NCBI RefSeq assembly: GCF_004217135.1
Contig: NZ_SHKK01000001.1
Span: 806,001-870,000, forward strand
Origin: Micromonospora violae
Lineage (GTDB): Bacteria; Actinomycetota; Actinomycetes; Mycobacteriales; Micromonosporaceae
DNA length: 64,000 nt
Direction of reading: 5' to 3'
Shown here: positions 50,389 through 59,301 of the stretch, piece by piece
How positions within the stretch are numbered: the stretch's first letter is position 1
Layout: each line of letters opens with the position of its first letter
Translations under genes and position numbers: made by a program
The notes under the pieces: model-generated
What the model was told of the DNA's origin: nothing
The model's database searches: none
The model's input: only the letters and a program-made list of their open reading frames with translations

Positions 50389-50439
50389 CCACCCGCCCCG
50401 CCCCATCCCGCCCCGCCCGGCCTCGCCGACCTCGCCCGT

Positions 50440-50510
50440 CGATCATGCAGTTGTGGTGCCTCACAAAAAGGGCATGAGGTCATGTTTCGCCCACCACAAC
50501 TCCATGATCG
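50440..50510. repeat. Palindromic element, copy B
   Basis: Arms 50440-50458 and 50492-50510 match 18 of 19 bases (CGATCATGSAGTTGTGGTG) around a 33-nt loop, the same loop length as copy A. Between convergent genes ending at 50388 and 50590, with a C-rich lead-in (50389-50437). Confidence 0.78.
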
Positions 50511-50589
50511 GCCCGCGCTGGCCGCTCCAGCTCTTCCTGGTCCTGCGCTTACTGACCGGAGCGGGGGTGGAGCGGGGCAGGGGGCCGGG

Positions 50590-52746
50590 TCAGGGGAGTT
50601 GTTCCTTGCGGGCCTGGTCGGCCAGGTGAGCGGGCATCGGGTCGTGGCGGACGAAGTGGCGGCGGAAGGTGCCGATGCCGGCCGTCATGGAGCGCAGCTC
50701 GACGGCGTACCGGAGGAGTTCGGTGGCGGGCACTTCGGCCCGGACGAGGGTGCGGCCCTCGGTGTCCGGGTCCGGTTCGGTGCCGAGCACCCGGCCGCGT
50801 CGGCCCGACAGGTCGCCCAGGACGGTGCCCACCGAGCCGTCCGGAATCCGGATGGTGACCTCGTCGATGGGCTCCAGGAGGGCCGGCTGGCCACGCTCGG
50901 CGGCGTCGCGCAGCGCCAGCGCGCCTGCGGTCTGGAAGGCCGCGTCGGAGGAGTCGACGCTGTGCGACTTGCCGTCGACCAGGGTCACCCGCAGGTCCAC
51001 CACCGGGTGGCCGGCGACCAGGCCGCGTTCGAGTTGGGCGCGGACGCCCTTCTCCACCGACGGGATGTAGTTGTGCGGCACCGCGCCACCGACGACCCGG
51101 TCGACGAACTCGAAGCCACTGCCGCGGGGGAGCGGCTCGACCTCGATGTCGCAGACCGCGTACTGGCCGTGGCCGCCGGACTGCTTGACGTGGCGGCCGT
51201 GCCCCTTCGCGGGCACGGTCAGCGTCTCGCGCAGCGACACCTTGACCGGCTCGGTGTCCAGCTCGACGCCGCCGGCGCGCAGCCGGTCGAGCACCACGTC
51301 CGCGTGCGCCTCGCCCATGCACCAGAGCACCATCTGGTGGGTTTCCGGGTTGCGCTCCAGCCGCAGCGTGGGGTCGCCGGCGACCAGCCGGGCGAGGTTG
51401 CGGGCCAATGCGTCCTCGTCGGCGCGGCTACGGGCGACGATCGCCACCGGCAGCAGCGGCTCGGGCATCTCCCAGGGGGCGATCAGCAGCGGGTCGTCCC
51501 TGGTCGAGATGGTGTCGCCGGTCTCGGCGCTACCCGACTTGGTGATCGCGCAGATGTCGCCGGCCACGCAGAGCGACACCTCCCGCAGGGTGGCGCCCAG
51601 CGGGGTGTAGATGTGCCCGACCCGCTCGTCGGCGTCGTGGTCGGGGTGCCCGCGGTCGGCCATTCCGTGACCGGAGACGTGCACGGTCTGGTCGGGGCGC
51701 AACGTGCCGGAGAAGACCCGGACCAGTGAGACCCGACCGACGTGGCGGTCGACGGTGGTCTTGACGACCTCGGCGACGAGCGGTCCGTTCGGGTCGCAGC
51801 TCAGCGGCGGACGCGGTGAGCCGTCCACGCCGGTCACCGCCGGCAGCTCGTGCTCCAGCGGTGACGGGAACGCGGCGGTCAGTACCTCCAGCAGCACGTC
51901 CAGCCCGACGCCGGTCTGGGCGCAGACCGGCACCACCGGGTAGAAGTGGCCCCGGGCGACGGCCTTCTCCAGGTCGTCGATGAGCACCTCGGTGCTGATC
52001 TCCTCGCCGTCGAGGTAGCGGTCCATGAGGGTCTCGTCCTCGCTCTCGGCGATGATCCCCTCGATCAGCTCGTTGCGGGACTCGTCGATGGCCGGCTGGT
52101 GCTCCGGGTCCGGGTCGCGGACGTCGGCGGGGAGCCCGGCGCTGTAGTCGAAGACGCGACGGGTGATCAGGCCGAGCAGACCCTCGGTGGAGACCCCGTC
52201 GTCGCCGAGCATCGGCAGGTAGAGCGGCATCACGTTGTCGCCGAAGAGGCGTTGGCAGAGCGCCACCGTCTCGTCGACGTCGGCGCGGGGCTGGTCCAGA
52301 CGGGCCACCGCGACCGCGCGGGGCATGTCGACGGCGGCGCACTCCTCCCACAGCGCGACGGTGGCCGCGTCCATGCCGCCCGCGGCGGAGACCACGAAGA
52401 GGGCGGCGTCGGCGGCGCGCAGCCCGGCGCGCAGCTCGCCGACGAAGTCGGCGTACCCGGGGGTGTCCAGCAGGTTGACCTTGATGCCGTTGTGGAGCAG
52501 CGGCGCGCAGGACAGGCTGACCGAGCGCTGCTGGCGTACGGCGGCGGGGTCGTGGTCGCCGACCGTGGTGCCGTCGACCACGGTGCCGGCGCGGCCGATC
52601 GTGCCGGTCGCCGCGAGCAGGGCCTCGACCAGGGTGGTCTTGCCCGCCCCGGAGTGCCCGACGAGCACCACGTTGCGAACCTGCTCGGGCTCGGTCACCA
52701 CCGGCGTGCCGCCGGTGGAACCCTTGTCGTGACTCTTCTGCGCCAT
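50590..52746 (-). CDS. EF-G-like GTPase (FusA2-type), atypical G motifs
   Basis: 718 aa from ATG 52746, with GGGAGGTG upstream. Five-domain EF-G layout: P-loop GHSGAGKTTLVEALLAATG, DTPGYADFVGELRAGLRAAD (G3), ARLDQPRADVDE where NKxD would be (G4 missing), then domains II-V (RVFSGTLRPDQTVHVSGHGM, GVELDTEPVKVSLRET, GSGFEFVDRVVGGAVPHNYI, and the RRGRVLGTEPD loop). Mycobacterial FusA2 and similar proteins are uncertain in translation; some seem not to promote translocation. Unlike true EF-G, it lacks a canonical switch-I RGITI. Nucleotide specificity is therefore uncertain. Confidence 0.85.
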   Translation of the reverse strand: MAQKSHDKGSTGGTPVVTEPEQVRNVVLVGHSGAGKTTLVEALLAATGTIGRAGTVVDGTTVGDHDPAAVRQQRSVSLSCAPLLHNGIKVNLLDTPGYADFVGELRAGLRAADAALFVVSAAGGMDAATVALWEECAAVDMPRAVAVARLDQPRADVDETVALCQRLFGDNVMPLYLPMLGDDGVSTEGLLGLITRRVFDYSAGLPADVRDPDPEHQPAIDESRNELIEGIIAESEDETLMDRYLDGEEISTEVLIDDLEKAVARGHFYPVVPVCAQTGVGLDVLLEVLTAAFPSPLEHELPAVTGVDGSPRPPLSCDPNGPLVAEVVKTTVDRHVGRVSLVRVFSGTLRPDQTVHVSGHGMADRGHPDHDADERVGHIYTPLGATLREVSLCVAGDICAITKSGSAETGDTISTRDDPLLIAPWEMPEPLLPVAIVARSRADEDALARNLARLVAGDPTLRLERNPETHQMVLWCMGEAHADVVLDRLRAGGVELDTEPVKVSLRETLTVPAKGHGRHVKQSGGHGQYAVCDIEVEPLPRGSGFEFVDRVVGGAVPHNYIPSVEKGVRAQLERGLVAGHPVVDLRVTLVDGKSHSVDSSDAAFQTAGALALRDAAERGQPALLEPIDEVTIRIPDGSVGTVLGDLSGRRGRVLGTEPDPDTEGRTLVRAEVPATELLRYAVELRSMTAGIGTFRRHFVRHDPMPAHLADQARKEQLP

Positions 52747-52995
52747 GGGGCGCACCTCCCTCAGCCGGTGGTGGTGGCGACCGCCGCGCGACGGGTAGCG
52801 GCCCGGGGCGAGTGCGCGGCGTCATCCTCCGGTGGTCTGCTGCACAGCGGGAACGGGACGGGCGGACGGGTGAGCTGGCTCACCTCCCGGCTCGATCTCA
52901 CACCCGTTGCCGGGTAGGCACAAGCCTCCCCCGGGCGGGTCGGCGGGACCGTCCGTATCGCCGGACCTGGGCGGACCGTTATCGTGGGGACCGCC

Positions 52996-53625
52996 ATGGC
53001 GAAGATCTTCCAAGTGTCGGCCCGCGCGGGGATGACCCGCGTCGTCGAGCCGATTGCCCGTGCCCTCCTGCGCGCGGGCGTCACCCCCAATGCCGTCACC
53101 GTCGCGGGCACCGTTGGTGTGCTCGTCGGCGCGCTCGGCTTCGGTGCCCGCGGCCACCTGGTCGCGGGCGCGTTGATCGTCACCCTGTTCGCGCTCACCG
53201 ACCTGCTCGACGGGACGATGGCCCGGATGAGCGGCGGCTCCACCAGGTTCGGGGCGTTCCTCGACTCGAGCATGGACCGGGTCGCCGACAGCGCCGTCTT
53301 CGGCGCGGTGGCGTACTGGCTGGCCACCCAGGGCAACCACTCCGGCGTGGCCGCCGCGTTGGTCTGCCTGGCCGCCGGCAGCCTGGTCTCCTACGTGAAG
53401 GCCCGCGCCGAAGGGCTCGGAATGACCTGCAACGTGGGCATCGCCGAGCGCACCGAGCGGCTGCTCATCGTCGGGGTCGGCGGAATCCTCACCGGCCTGA
53501 ACGTGAAGCCGGCCCTGGAGATCGCGCTCTGGCTGCTCGCCGCCGTGTCGATCTTCACGGTGGGGCAGCGGATGACCCACGTCTACCGCCAGGCCCAGCA
53601 GCTTCAGCCGGATGGTCAGGCGTGA
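52996..53625 (+). CDS. pgsA: Phosphatidylinositol-phosphate synthase (CDP-alcohol phosphatidyltransferase)
   Basis: 209 aa from ATG 52996, with GTGGGGA upstream. CDP-alcohol motif DLLDGTMARMSGGSTRFGAF then LDSSMD gives D-x2-DG-x2-AR-x8-G-x3-D-x3-D. Six TM helices. Joins CDP-diacylglycerol with inositol phosphate to give phosphatidylinositol phosphate, precursor of PIMs. Followed immediately by the acyltransferase and pimA. Confidence 0.88.
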   Translation: MAKIFQVSARAGMTRVVEPIARALLRAGVTPNAVTVAGTVGVLVGALGFGARGHLVAGALIVTLFALTDLLDGTMARMSGGSTRFGAFLDSSMDRVADSAVFGAVAYWLATQGNHSGVAAALVCLAAGSLVSYVKARAEGLGMTCNVGIAERTERLLIVGVGGILTGLNVKPALEIALWLLAAVSIFTVGQRMTHVYRQAQQLQPDGQA

Positions 53626-53656
53626 GTGGCGTGCCGGCGACCGGCGGCCGAGTCGC

Positions 53657-54589
53657 GTGAACCTCACCGAGCTGGGCTACATCGCCGGGTGGCGGGTGGT
53701 CCGCGCGCTACCCCGGCCGTTGGTGGCGGCTGCGTTCCGGGCGGGCGCGGACCGCGCCCACCGTCGCGGCGGCGGGGGTACGGCCCGACTGCGCGCGAAC
53801 CTGCGCCGGGTGGTCGGCCCGGAGCTGCCCGACGCCGAGTTGGACGATCTCGTCAAGCGCGGCCTGCGCTCGTACGCCCGCTACTGGATGGAGGCGTTCC
53901 GGCTGCCGGCCCTGAGCCGGTCGCAGATCCTGTCCGGGTTCCGGCTCGACGGTGCCGAGCTGCTGGCCGCGGACGTGGCCGCGGGCCGGGGCGCGGTGGT
54001 GGCGCTGCCGCACGCCGGCAACTGGGACGCCGCGGGCGCCTGGGTGGCGGCCACCGGTTGGCCGATCACCACGGTGATGGAGCGGCTCAAGCCGGAGGGC
54101 GTGTACAAGCGTTTCCTGGCCTTCCGAGAGGTCCTCGGGATGGAGATCCTGCCGACCCACGGTGGGCCACGTCCGGCGTTCGACGTGCTGCTGGACCGGG
54201 TCCGTGCCGGTGCGGTGGTGCCGCTGCTGGCCGATCGGGACCTCTCCGCCCGAGGGGTGGAGGTGGACTTCTTCGGTGGGAAGACCCGGATGCCCGCCGG
54301 GCCGGCGTTGCTCGCGCTGCACACCGGCGCGCCGCTCTACGTGGCGTCGCTGTGGTACGAGGCGGACGCCGCCTGCGCGTCGCTGGTCGGTCCGCTGCCG
54401 GTGCCGGGGCCCGAGGTGGGGCCGTTGGACCAGCGGGTCCGGTCGCTGACCCAGCTGATCGCCGACCGTCTGGCGGCGGGTATCGCGCGGCATCCGGAAG
54501 ACTGGCACATGTTGCAGCGGATGTGGTTGGACCAGGGAAAGGCGGGGGAGGGCGCGGCGCTGCCCTCGTCGGCCCCCGGCCAGGCCTGA
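53657..54589 (+). CDS. Phosphatidylinositol mannoside acyltransferase (PatA-like)
   Basis: 310 aa from GTG 53657 (ATG 53612 possible but gives a basic lead). Lysophospholipid acyltransferase motif: ALPHAGNWDAAGAWVAATGW (HX4D), PITTVMERLKPEGVYKRFLA, and IAFREVLG. Likely membrane-associated through its N-terminal helix (NLTELGYIAGWRVVRALPRP). In mycobacteria PatA acylates mannose of PIM1/PIM2. Next to pimA, so the same role is expected. Confidence 0.85.
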   Translation: MNLTELGYIAGWRVVRALPRPLVAAAFRAGADRAHRRGGGGTARLRANLRRVVGPELPDAELDDLVKRGLRSYARYWMEAFRLPALSRSQILSGFRLDGAELLAADVAAGRGAVVALPHAGNWDAAGAWVAATGWPITTVMERLKPEGVYKRFLAFREVLGMEILPTHGGPRPAFDVLLDRVRAGAVVPLLADRDLSARGVEVDFFGGKTRMPAGPALLALHTGAPLYVASLWYEADAACASLVGPLPVPGPEVGPLDQRVRSLTQLIADRLAAGIARHPEDWHMLQRMWLDQGKAGEGAALPSSAPGQA

Positions 54590-54605
54590 GGAGGTGGGCT
54601 GACGC

Positions 54606-55766
54606 ATGCGGATCGGCATCGTGTGCCCGTACTCCTTCGACGTGCCCGGTGGGGTGCAGAACCACGTGGTGGACCTCGCCGAGGCGCTGATCGCGCTGGG
54701 CCACGAGGTCAGCGTGCTCGCGCCGGCCGACGAGGATTCGCCGCTGCCGGAGTACGTGGTGTCCGCCGGTCGCGCCGTTCCGCTGCCGTACAACGGTTCG
54801 GTGGCCCGGATCGCGTTCGGCCCGGTCTCGACCGCCCGGGTGCGGCGGTGGATCACCAACGGCGACTTCGACGTGCTGCACGTGCACGAGCCGCTCACGC
54901 TGAGCCTGTCGCTGCTGGCGGTGCTCTCCGCCCGGGGCCCGGTGGTGGCCACGTTCCACACCGCGATGACCCGGTCGCGGGTCCTCGCCGCCGCGCAGGG
55001 TGTGCTCCAGATCGTGTTGGAGCGGATCACCGCCCGGATCGCGGTCAGCGCGCTGGCCCGCAAGGTGCAGGTCGAGCACATGGACGGCGGTGCGGTGGAG
55101 ATCCCCAACGGGGTGGCGGTGGCCAAGTTCGCCGACGCCGAGCCGTTGCCGGGCTGGCCGGGGGAGTGCGCGGCCGGCACCGGCGGCACGCTCGGCTTCC
55201 TGGGCCGGTTCACCGAGGCGCGCAAGGGCTTCCCGGTGCTGCGCGACGCGTTCGTGGCGTTGGCTCCCACCCGACCCGGTCTGCGGTTGCTCGTCGCCGG
55301 CCCGGGTGACCCCGACGACCTGTACGACCAGTTCCCCGCCGAACTGCATGAGCGGATCACGTTCCTCGGCCTGGTCAGCGAAGCGGACAAGGCACGCATG
55401 TTGTGCAGTGTGCACCTCTACGTCGCACCGAACACCGGTGGCGAGTCGTTCGGCATGATCCTCACCGAGGCCCTCGCCGCGGGTACGACGGTGGTCGCCA
55501 GTGACCTGGACGCGTTCCGGCGGGTGCTCGACGGTGGGCGGGCCGGTCGACTCTTCCCCACCGGTGACGCGGTGGGGCTGCGTGACGTGCTGAGCGATCT
55601 GCTGGACGACCCGGACGGGCGGGCCACGCTGAGTGCCTGCGGCGATCAGGTGGTCGCGAATTTCGACTGGCCGGTGGTTGCTCGCCGCGTTCTGGAGGTA
55701 TACGCAGCGGCGATCGAGGCAACCGACGGGCGGGTCATCGACCAGGAATGGGTGGGTCTGGGCTGA
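54606..55766 (+). CDS. pimA: Phosphatidylinositol mannosyltransferase (GT4)
   Basis: 386 aa. MRIGIVCPYSFDVPGGVQNH and VVDLAEALIALGHEVSVLAP at the N-terminus with HVHEPLTLSLSL and FHTAMTRSRVL; GFLGRFTEARKGFPVLRDA and the donor-site E-x7-E in TGGESFGMILTEALAAGTT. Matches PimA of mycobacteria, which adds mannose from GDP-mannose to phosphatidylinositol on the cytoplasmic side. Follows pgsA and the acyltransferase. Confidence 0.9.
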   Translation: MRIGIVCPYSFDVPGGVQNHVVDLAEALIALGHEVSVLAPADEDSPLPEYVVSAGRAVPLPYNGSVARIAFGPVSTARVRRWITNGDFDVLHVHEPLTLSLSLLAVLSARGPVVATFHTAMTRSRVLAAAQGVLQIVLERITARIAVSALARKVQVEHMDGGAVEIPNGVAVAKFADAEPLPGWPGECAAGTGGTLGFLGRFTEARKGFPVLRDAFVALAPTRPGLRLLVAGPGDPDDLYDQFPAELHERITFLGLVSEADKARMLCSVHLYVAPNTGGESFGMILTEALAAGTTVVASDLDAFRRVLDGGRAGRLFPTGDAVGLRDVLSDLLDDPDGRATLSACGDQVVANFDWPVVARRVLEVYAAAIEATDGRVIDQEWVGLG

Positions 55767-55848
55767 GCCGGGTGTGACGGATGGTGCGGTGGTGACCGGC
55801 GGGACCGGTCCGGCCGCGCCCAATCGGACGAAACGGAGCAGCACTACG

Positions 55849-56352
55849 ATGCCGCACATGTGGTGGGTGGTGGCCGCGAGCGTGGTCGTGGGGCTGATCG
55901 CGGCGTACCTCATCTGGACCGCCGGCCGGGTCGAGCGGTTGCAGGGCCGCGCGGAGCTGGCGGCGCGGGCCCTCGACGCCCACCTGCTGCGCCGCGCGGC
56001 GGCGGCCGCGGTCCTGGCCGAGCGGCGGTTCGGCGTCGAGCTGTACGCGGCGGCCCGGATCGCCCTGGACGCCGGCCCGGACGAGCGGGAGGCGGCGGAG
56101 AACGACCTCACCCGGCAGCTGCGCGGCGTCCAGTTGGACGCGACCGACCCGGACTGCGCGGCGGTCATCGCCGCGAGTCGCCGGCTCGCGCTGTCCCGGC
56201 AGGTACACACCGACCTGGTCCGCGACGCCCGCTCGGCGCGCAGCCGGCCGCTGGTGCGCCTGTTACGGATGGGGCGGGGCCGGGAGTGGCCACGCTACTT
56301 CGACATCGACGACCCGACCCTGGCCGTCCCGGCGGACGTCCCCGCCGCCTGA
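55849..56352 (+). CDS. N-terminally anchored hypothetical membrane protein
   Basis: 167 aa from ATG 55849. One TM helix (VVAASVVVGLIAAYLIWTAG) then a ~110-residue helical domain rich in Arg and Glu (RVERLQGRAELAARALDAHL, LLRRAAAAAVLAERRFGVEL). Resembles short LemA-like or unnamed proteins between pimA and pdxS in actinomycetes. Role unknown; possibly part of the cell-envelope operon. Confidence 0.55.
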   Translation: MPHMWWVVAASVVVGLIAAYLIWTAGRVERLQGRAELAARALDAHLLRRAAAAAVLAERRFGVELYAAARIALDAGPDEREAAENDLTRQLRGVQLDATDPDCAAVIAASRRLALSRQVHTDLVRDARSARSRPLVRLLRMGRGREWPRYFDIDDPTLAVPADVPAA

Positions 56353-56513
56353 GCTTCGACGGCTACCGCCTGCTCCCGGAACGGGCCCGGGGCGGCCGGT
56401 GACCACTGCCACAGTGCAGGCCACCGGGGGTCTGATTGGCTGTCGGTACGGCGTTGCACCCCGCGTAGCATTTTCGCGGCAACCCCCTCAGCACGTCCAA
56501 GGAGCGATGACCC

Positions 56514-57431
56514 GTGCCCGAAAACACCGTCTCGAACACCGGTACCGCCCCCGTCGTCGGCACTGCCCGCGTGAAGCGTGGCATGGCCGAGATGCTCAAG
56601 GGCGGCGTGATCATGGATGTCGTCAACGCCGAGCAAGCCAAGATCGCTGAGGATGCCGGCGCCGTCGCGGTGATGGCCCTGGAGCGGGTGCCCGCCGACA
56701 TCCGCGCGCAGGGCGGGGTGTCCCGGATGAGCGACCCCGACATGATCGACGGGATCATCGAGGCGGTCTCCATCCCGGTGATGGCCAAGGCCCGCATCGG
56801 CCACTTCGTGGAGGCGCAGATCCTCCAGTCGCTCGGCGTGGACTACGTGGACGAGTCCGAGGTGCTCACCCCGGCCGACTACGCGAACCACATCGACAAG
56901 TGGGCGTTCACCGTCCCCTTCGTCTGCGGCGCGACGAACCTGGGCGAGGCGCTGCGCCGGATCACCGAGGGCGCGGCCATGATCCGCTCCAAGGGCGAGG
57001 CGGGCACCGGTGACGTCTCCAACGCCACCACCCACATGCGCAAGATCCGCCAGGAGATCCGTCGGCTCTCCTCGCTGCCGGCCGACGAGTTGTACGTCGC
57101 GGCCAAGGAGTTGCAGGCCCCGTACGAGCTGGTCAAGGAGGTCGCCGAGAGCGGCAAGCTGCCGGTGGTGCTGTTCACCGCGGGCGGGATCGCCACGCCG
57201 GCCGACGCGGCGATGATGATGCAGCTCGGCGCGGAGGGTGTCTTCGTGGGTTCCGGGATCTTCAAGGCGGGCAACCCGGCTCAGCGGGCCGCCGCGATCG
57301 TCAAGGCGACCACCTTCCACGACGACCCGGACGTGCTGGCGAAGGTCTCCCGGGGCCTCGGCGAGGCGATGGTCGGCATCAACGTCGACGAGATCCCGCA
57401 GCCGCACCGCCTGGCCGAGCGCGGTTGGTGA
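56514..57431 (+). CDS. pdxS: Pyridoxal 5'-phosphate synthase, lyase subunit
   Basis: 305 aa from GTG 56514, with AAGGAG nine bases upstream. Nearly invariant family marks: [58 protein letters not shown] (Lys/Asp catalytic set), [15 protein letters not shown] and [20 protein letters not shown]. Condenses ribose 5-phosphate and glyceraldehyde 3-phosphate with ammonia from PdxT. Overlaps the extended PdxT frame. Confidence 0.95.
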   Translation: MPENTVSNTGTAPVVGTARVKRGMAEMLKGGVIMDVVNAEQAKIAEDAGAVAVMALERVPADIRAQGGVSRMSDPDMIDGIIEAVSIPVMAKARIGHFVEAQILQSLGVDYVDESEVLTPADYANHIDKWAFTVPFVCGATNLGEALRRITEGAAMIRSKGEAGTGDVSNATTHMRKIRQEIRRLSSLPADELYVAAKELQAPYELVKEVAESGKLPVVLFTAGGIATPADAAMMMQLGAEGVFVGSGIFKAGNPAQRAAAIVKATTFHDDPDVLAKVSRGLGEAMVGINVDEIPQPHRLAERGW

Positions 57432-57472
57432 GCAGCACGTCGACGGTCGATGCTGACGCGGAGAGGATTGGT

Positions 57473-58084
57473 GTGCACGTGACGGCACCCGTGATCGGTG
57501 TGCTCGCGCTCCAGGGCGACGTTCGCGAACATGTGGCGGCGCTGGCCGCGGCGGGCGCGGACGCCCGCCCGGTCCGCCGCCCGGGAGAGCTGGACGCGGT
57601 CGACGGCCTGGTCATCCCGGGCGGCGAGTCCACCACGATCAGCAAGCTCGCCGACATCTTCGAGATGCGCGAGCCGATCGACAAGCGGATCGCCGACGGC
57701 ATGCCGGTCTACGGCTCCTGCGCCGGCATGATCATGCTGGCGACCGAGGTGCTCGACGGCCGACCCGATCAGCGGGGGTTCTCCGGCATCGACATGACCG
57801 TCCGGCGCAACGCGTTCGGCCGGCAGGTCGACTCGTTCGAGGCGCCGGTGCAGGTCGCCGGGGTCCCGGGCGAGCCGTTCCACGCGGTGTTCATCCGCGC
57901 GCCCTGGGTCGAGCGGGTCGGTGCCGGGGTCCAGGTCATCGGTGTGGTGACCGGCGGTCCGGCCGCCGACCGGATCGTGGCGGTCCGACAGGGCAACCTG
58001 GTGGCCACGTCGTTCCACCCGGAGTTGACCGGTGACCTGCGGGTGCACGCGTACTTCGTGGACCTGGTCCGCGCCGCCTCCTGA
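57473..58084 (+). CDS. pdxT: Pyridoxal 5'-phosphate synthase, glutaminase subunit
   Basis: 203 aa from GTG 57473, with GGAGAGGA ending 5 bases upstream; GTG 57428 and 57479 are alternatives. Class-I glutaminase: [40 protein letters not shown], the nucleophile in [14 protein letters not shown], and FHPELTGD (His-Glu). Feeds ammonia to PdxS. Ends in terminator 58093. Confidence 0.93.
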   Translation: MHVTAPVIGVLALQGDVREHVAALAAAGADARPVRRPGELDAVDGLVIPGGESTTISKLADIFEMREPIDKRIADGMPVYGSCAGMIMLATEVLDGRPDQRGFSGIDMTVRRNAFGRQVDSFEAPVQVAGVPGEPFHAVFIRAPWVERVGAGVQVIGVVTGGPAADRIVAVRQGNLVATSFHPELTGDLRVHAYFVDLVRAAS

Positions 58085-58092
58085 ACGCCGAC

Positions 58093-58126
58093 GGCCACGG
58101 CGGGGTCCGTGCGGCCCGCCGTGGCC
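58093..58126 (+). terminator. Terminator after pdxT
   Basis: Perfect 12-bp stem (58093-58104 with 58115-58126), 10-nt loop, then GGGGTTTTA. Confidence 0.75.
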
Positions 58127-58187
58127 GGGGTTTTATGTCCCGTCTGCCCTGCTCCGTGGGTTCGGGTGGTCTGGGCGCGCGCGGTGC

Positions 58188-58218
58188 ATGACAGCGCCCC
58201 GGGGGACGTCGGTAGGAT
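58188..58218 (+). promoter_or_regulatory. Putative promoter of yebC
   Basis: ATGACA at 58188-58193 and TAGGAT at 58213-58218, spaced 19 bases, in the gap between pdxT and yebC. A housekeeping-type -35/-10; spacing is a little long. Confidence 0.4.
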
Positions 58219-58350
58219 TGCGGAGATTCGGCAGGGCCATCTGCCCGCCCGGCTTCCACCAGAGCTGACCGGCACCTCCGCGTGCGCCGGCGGGAGCGGG
58301 GCGTGAGCGGTGCGGTCGATGCAGACGGCGGGTAGCAACGGAGGTAGAAG

Positions 58351-59103
58351 ATGTCCGGCCACTCAAAGTGGGCGACGACCAAGCACAAGAAGGCCGTCAT
58401 CGACGCCAAGCGCGGCAAGATGTTCGCCAAGCTGATCAAGAACGTCGAGGTGGCCGCGCGGACCGGCGGTGGTGACCCCTCCGGCAACCCGACGCTCTTC
58501 GACGCCATCCAGAAGGCGAAGAAGAGCTCGGTGCCGAACGACAACATCGATCGCGCCGTCAAGCGCGGCTCCGGCCTGGAGGCCGGCGGCGCCGACTGGC
58601 AGACGATCATGTATGAGGGGTACGGCCCGAACGGCGTGGCCATGCTCATCGAGTGCCTCACCGACAACCGCAACCGGGCGGCGACCGAGGTACGCACCGC
58701 GCTGACCCGCAACGGCGGCTCGCTCGCCGACGCCGGCTCGGTGTCGTACATGTTCTCCCGCAAGGGCGTGGTGATCGTCCCCAAGGAGGGCACCAGCGAG
58801 GACGACGTGATGCTCGCCGTCCTGGACGCCGGCGCCGAGGAGGTCAACGACATCGGTGAGGCGTTCGAGGTCGTCTCCGAGCCGACTGACCTGATCCCGG
58901 TGCGGACGGCGCTTCAGGACGCCGGCATCGAGTACGAGTCGGCCGAGTCCTCCCTGATCCCCAGCGTCAACGTGCCGCTGGACGAAGAGGGCGCGCGCAA
59001 GATCTTCAAGCTGATCGACGTTCTGGAGGATTGCGACGACGTCCAGAACGTCTACGCCAACTTCGACGTCAGCGACGACGTGATGGCGGCGGTCGACGCC
59101 TGA
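58351..59103 (+). CDS. yebC: YebC/PmpR-family protein
   Basis: 250 aa. [20 protein letters not shown] at the N-terminus, [20 protein letters not shown], and [20 protein letters not shown] are hallmarks; three-domain all-alpha/beta fold of full length. Once considered a transcriptional regulator; the family now has evidence for helping ribosomes pass hard sequences. In many actinomycetes ruvC follows; here it does not. Confidence 0.93.
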   Translation: MSGHSKWATTKHKKAVIDAKRGKMFAKLIKNVEVAARTGGGDPSGNPTLFDAIQKAKKSSVPNDNIDRAVKRGSGLEAGGADWQTIMYEGYGPNGVAMLIECLTDNRNRAATEVRTALTRNGGSLADAGSVSYMFSRKGVVIVPKEGTSEDDVMLAVLDAGAEEVNDIGEAFEVVSEPTDLIPVRTALQDAGIEYESAESSLIPSVNVPLDEEGARKIFKLIDVLEDCDDVQNVYANFDVSDDVMAAVDA

Positions 59104-59123
59104 GTACGCTCCGATGCCTCTCC

Positions 59124-59201
59124 GCCGCGATCTTGCACTTTCTGCCCCGACATAACGGGTCAAGCGCGGCATAGCGTCAACACCAAGTGCAAGATCGCGG
59201 C
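59124..59201. repeat. Palindromic element D (perfect 17-bp arms)
   Basis: Arms 59124-59140 and 59185-59201 (GCCGCGATCTTGCACTT and its complement) around a 44-nt loop; between yebC (+) and the minus gene ending at 59302. AT-rich loop (ACATAACGGG). Different sequence from copies A-C, same position type. Confidence 0.78.
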
Positions 59202-59203
59202 AG

Positions 59204-59290
59204 GGGGAGGGGCGGCCCGGCAGCCCGACCCCGCCTGGGCGGCGCCCCCGCTGCCCGCCGACTGGGACCTGGTGCCGCACGCCCGCTGAG
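59204..59290 (+). pseudogene. Possible C-terminal gene remnant
   Basis: The frame ending TGA 59288-59290 reads QPDPAWAAPPLPADWDLVPH then AR. It looks like the end of a real protein (Trp and Pro-rich, stop at a natural end) but has no start, and palindrome D lies directly before it. Low confidence. Confidence 0.25.
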
Positions 59291-59301
59291 CGGCGGTGCT
59301 G

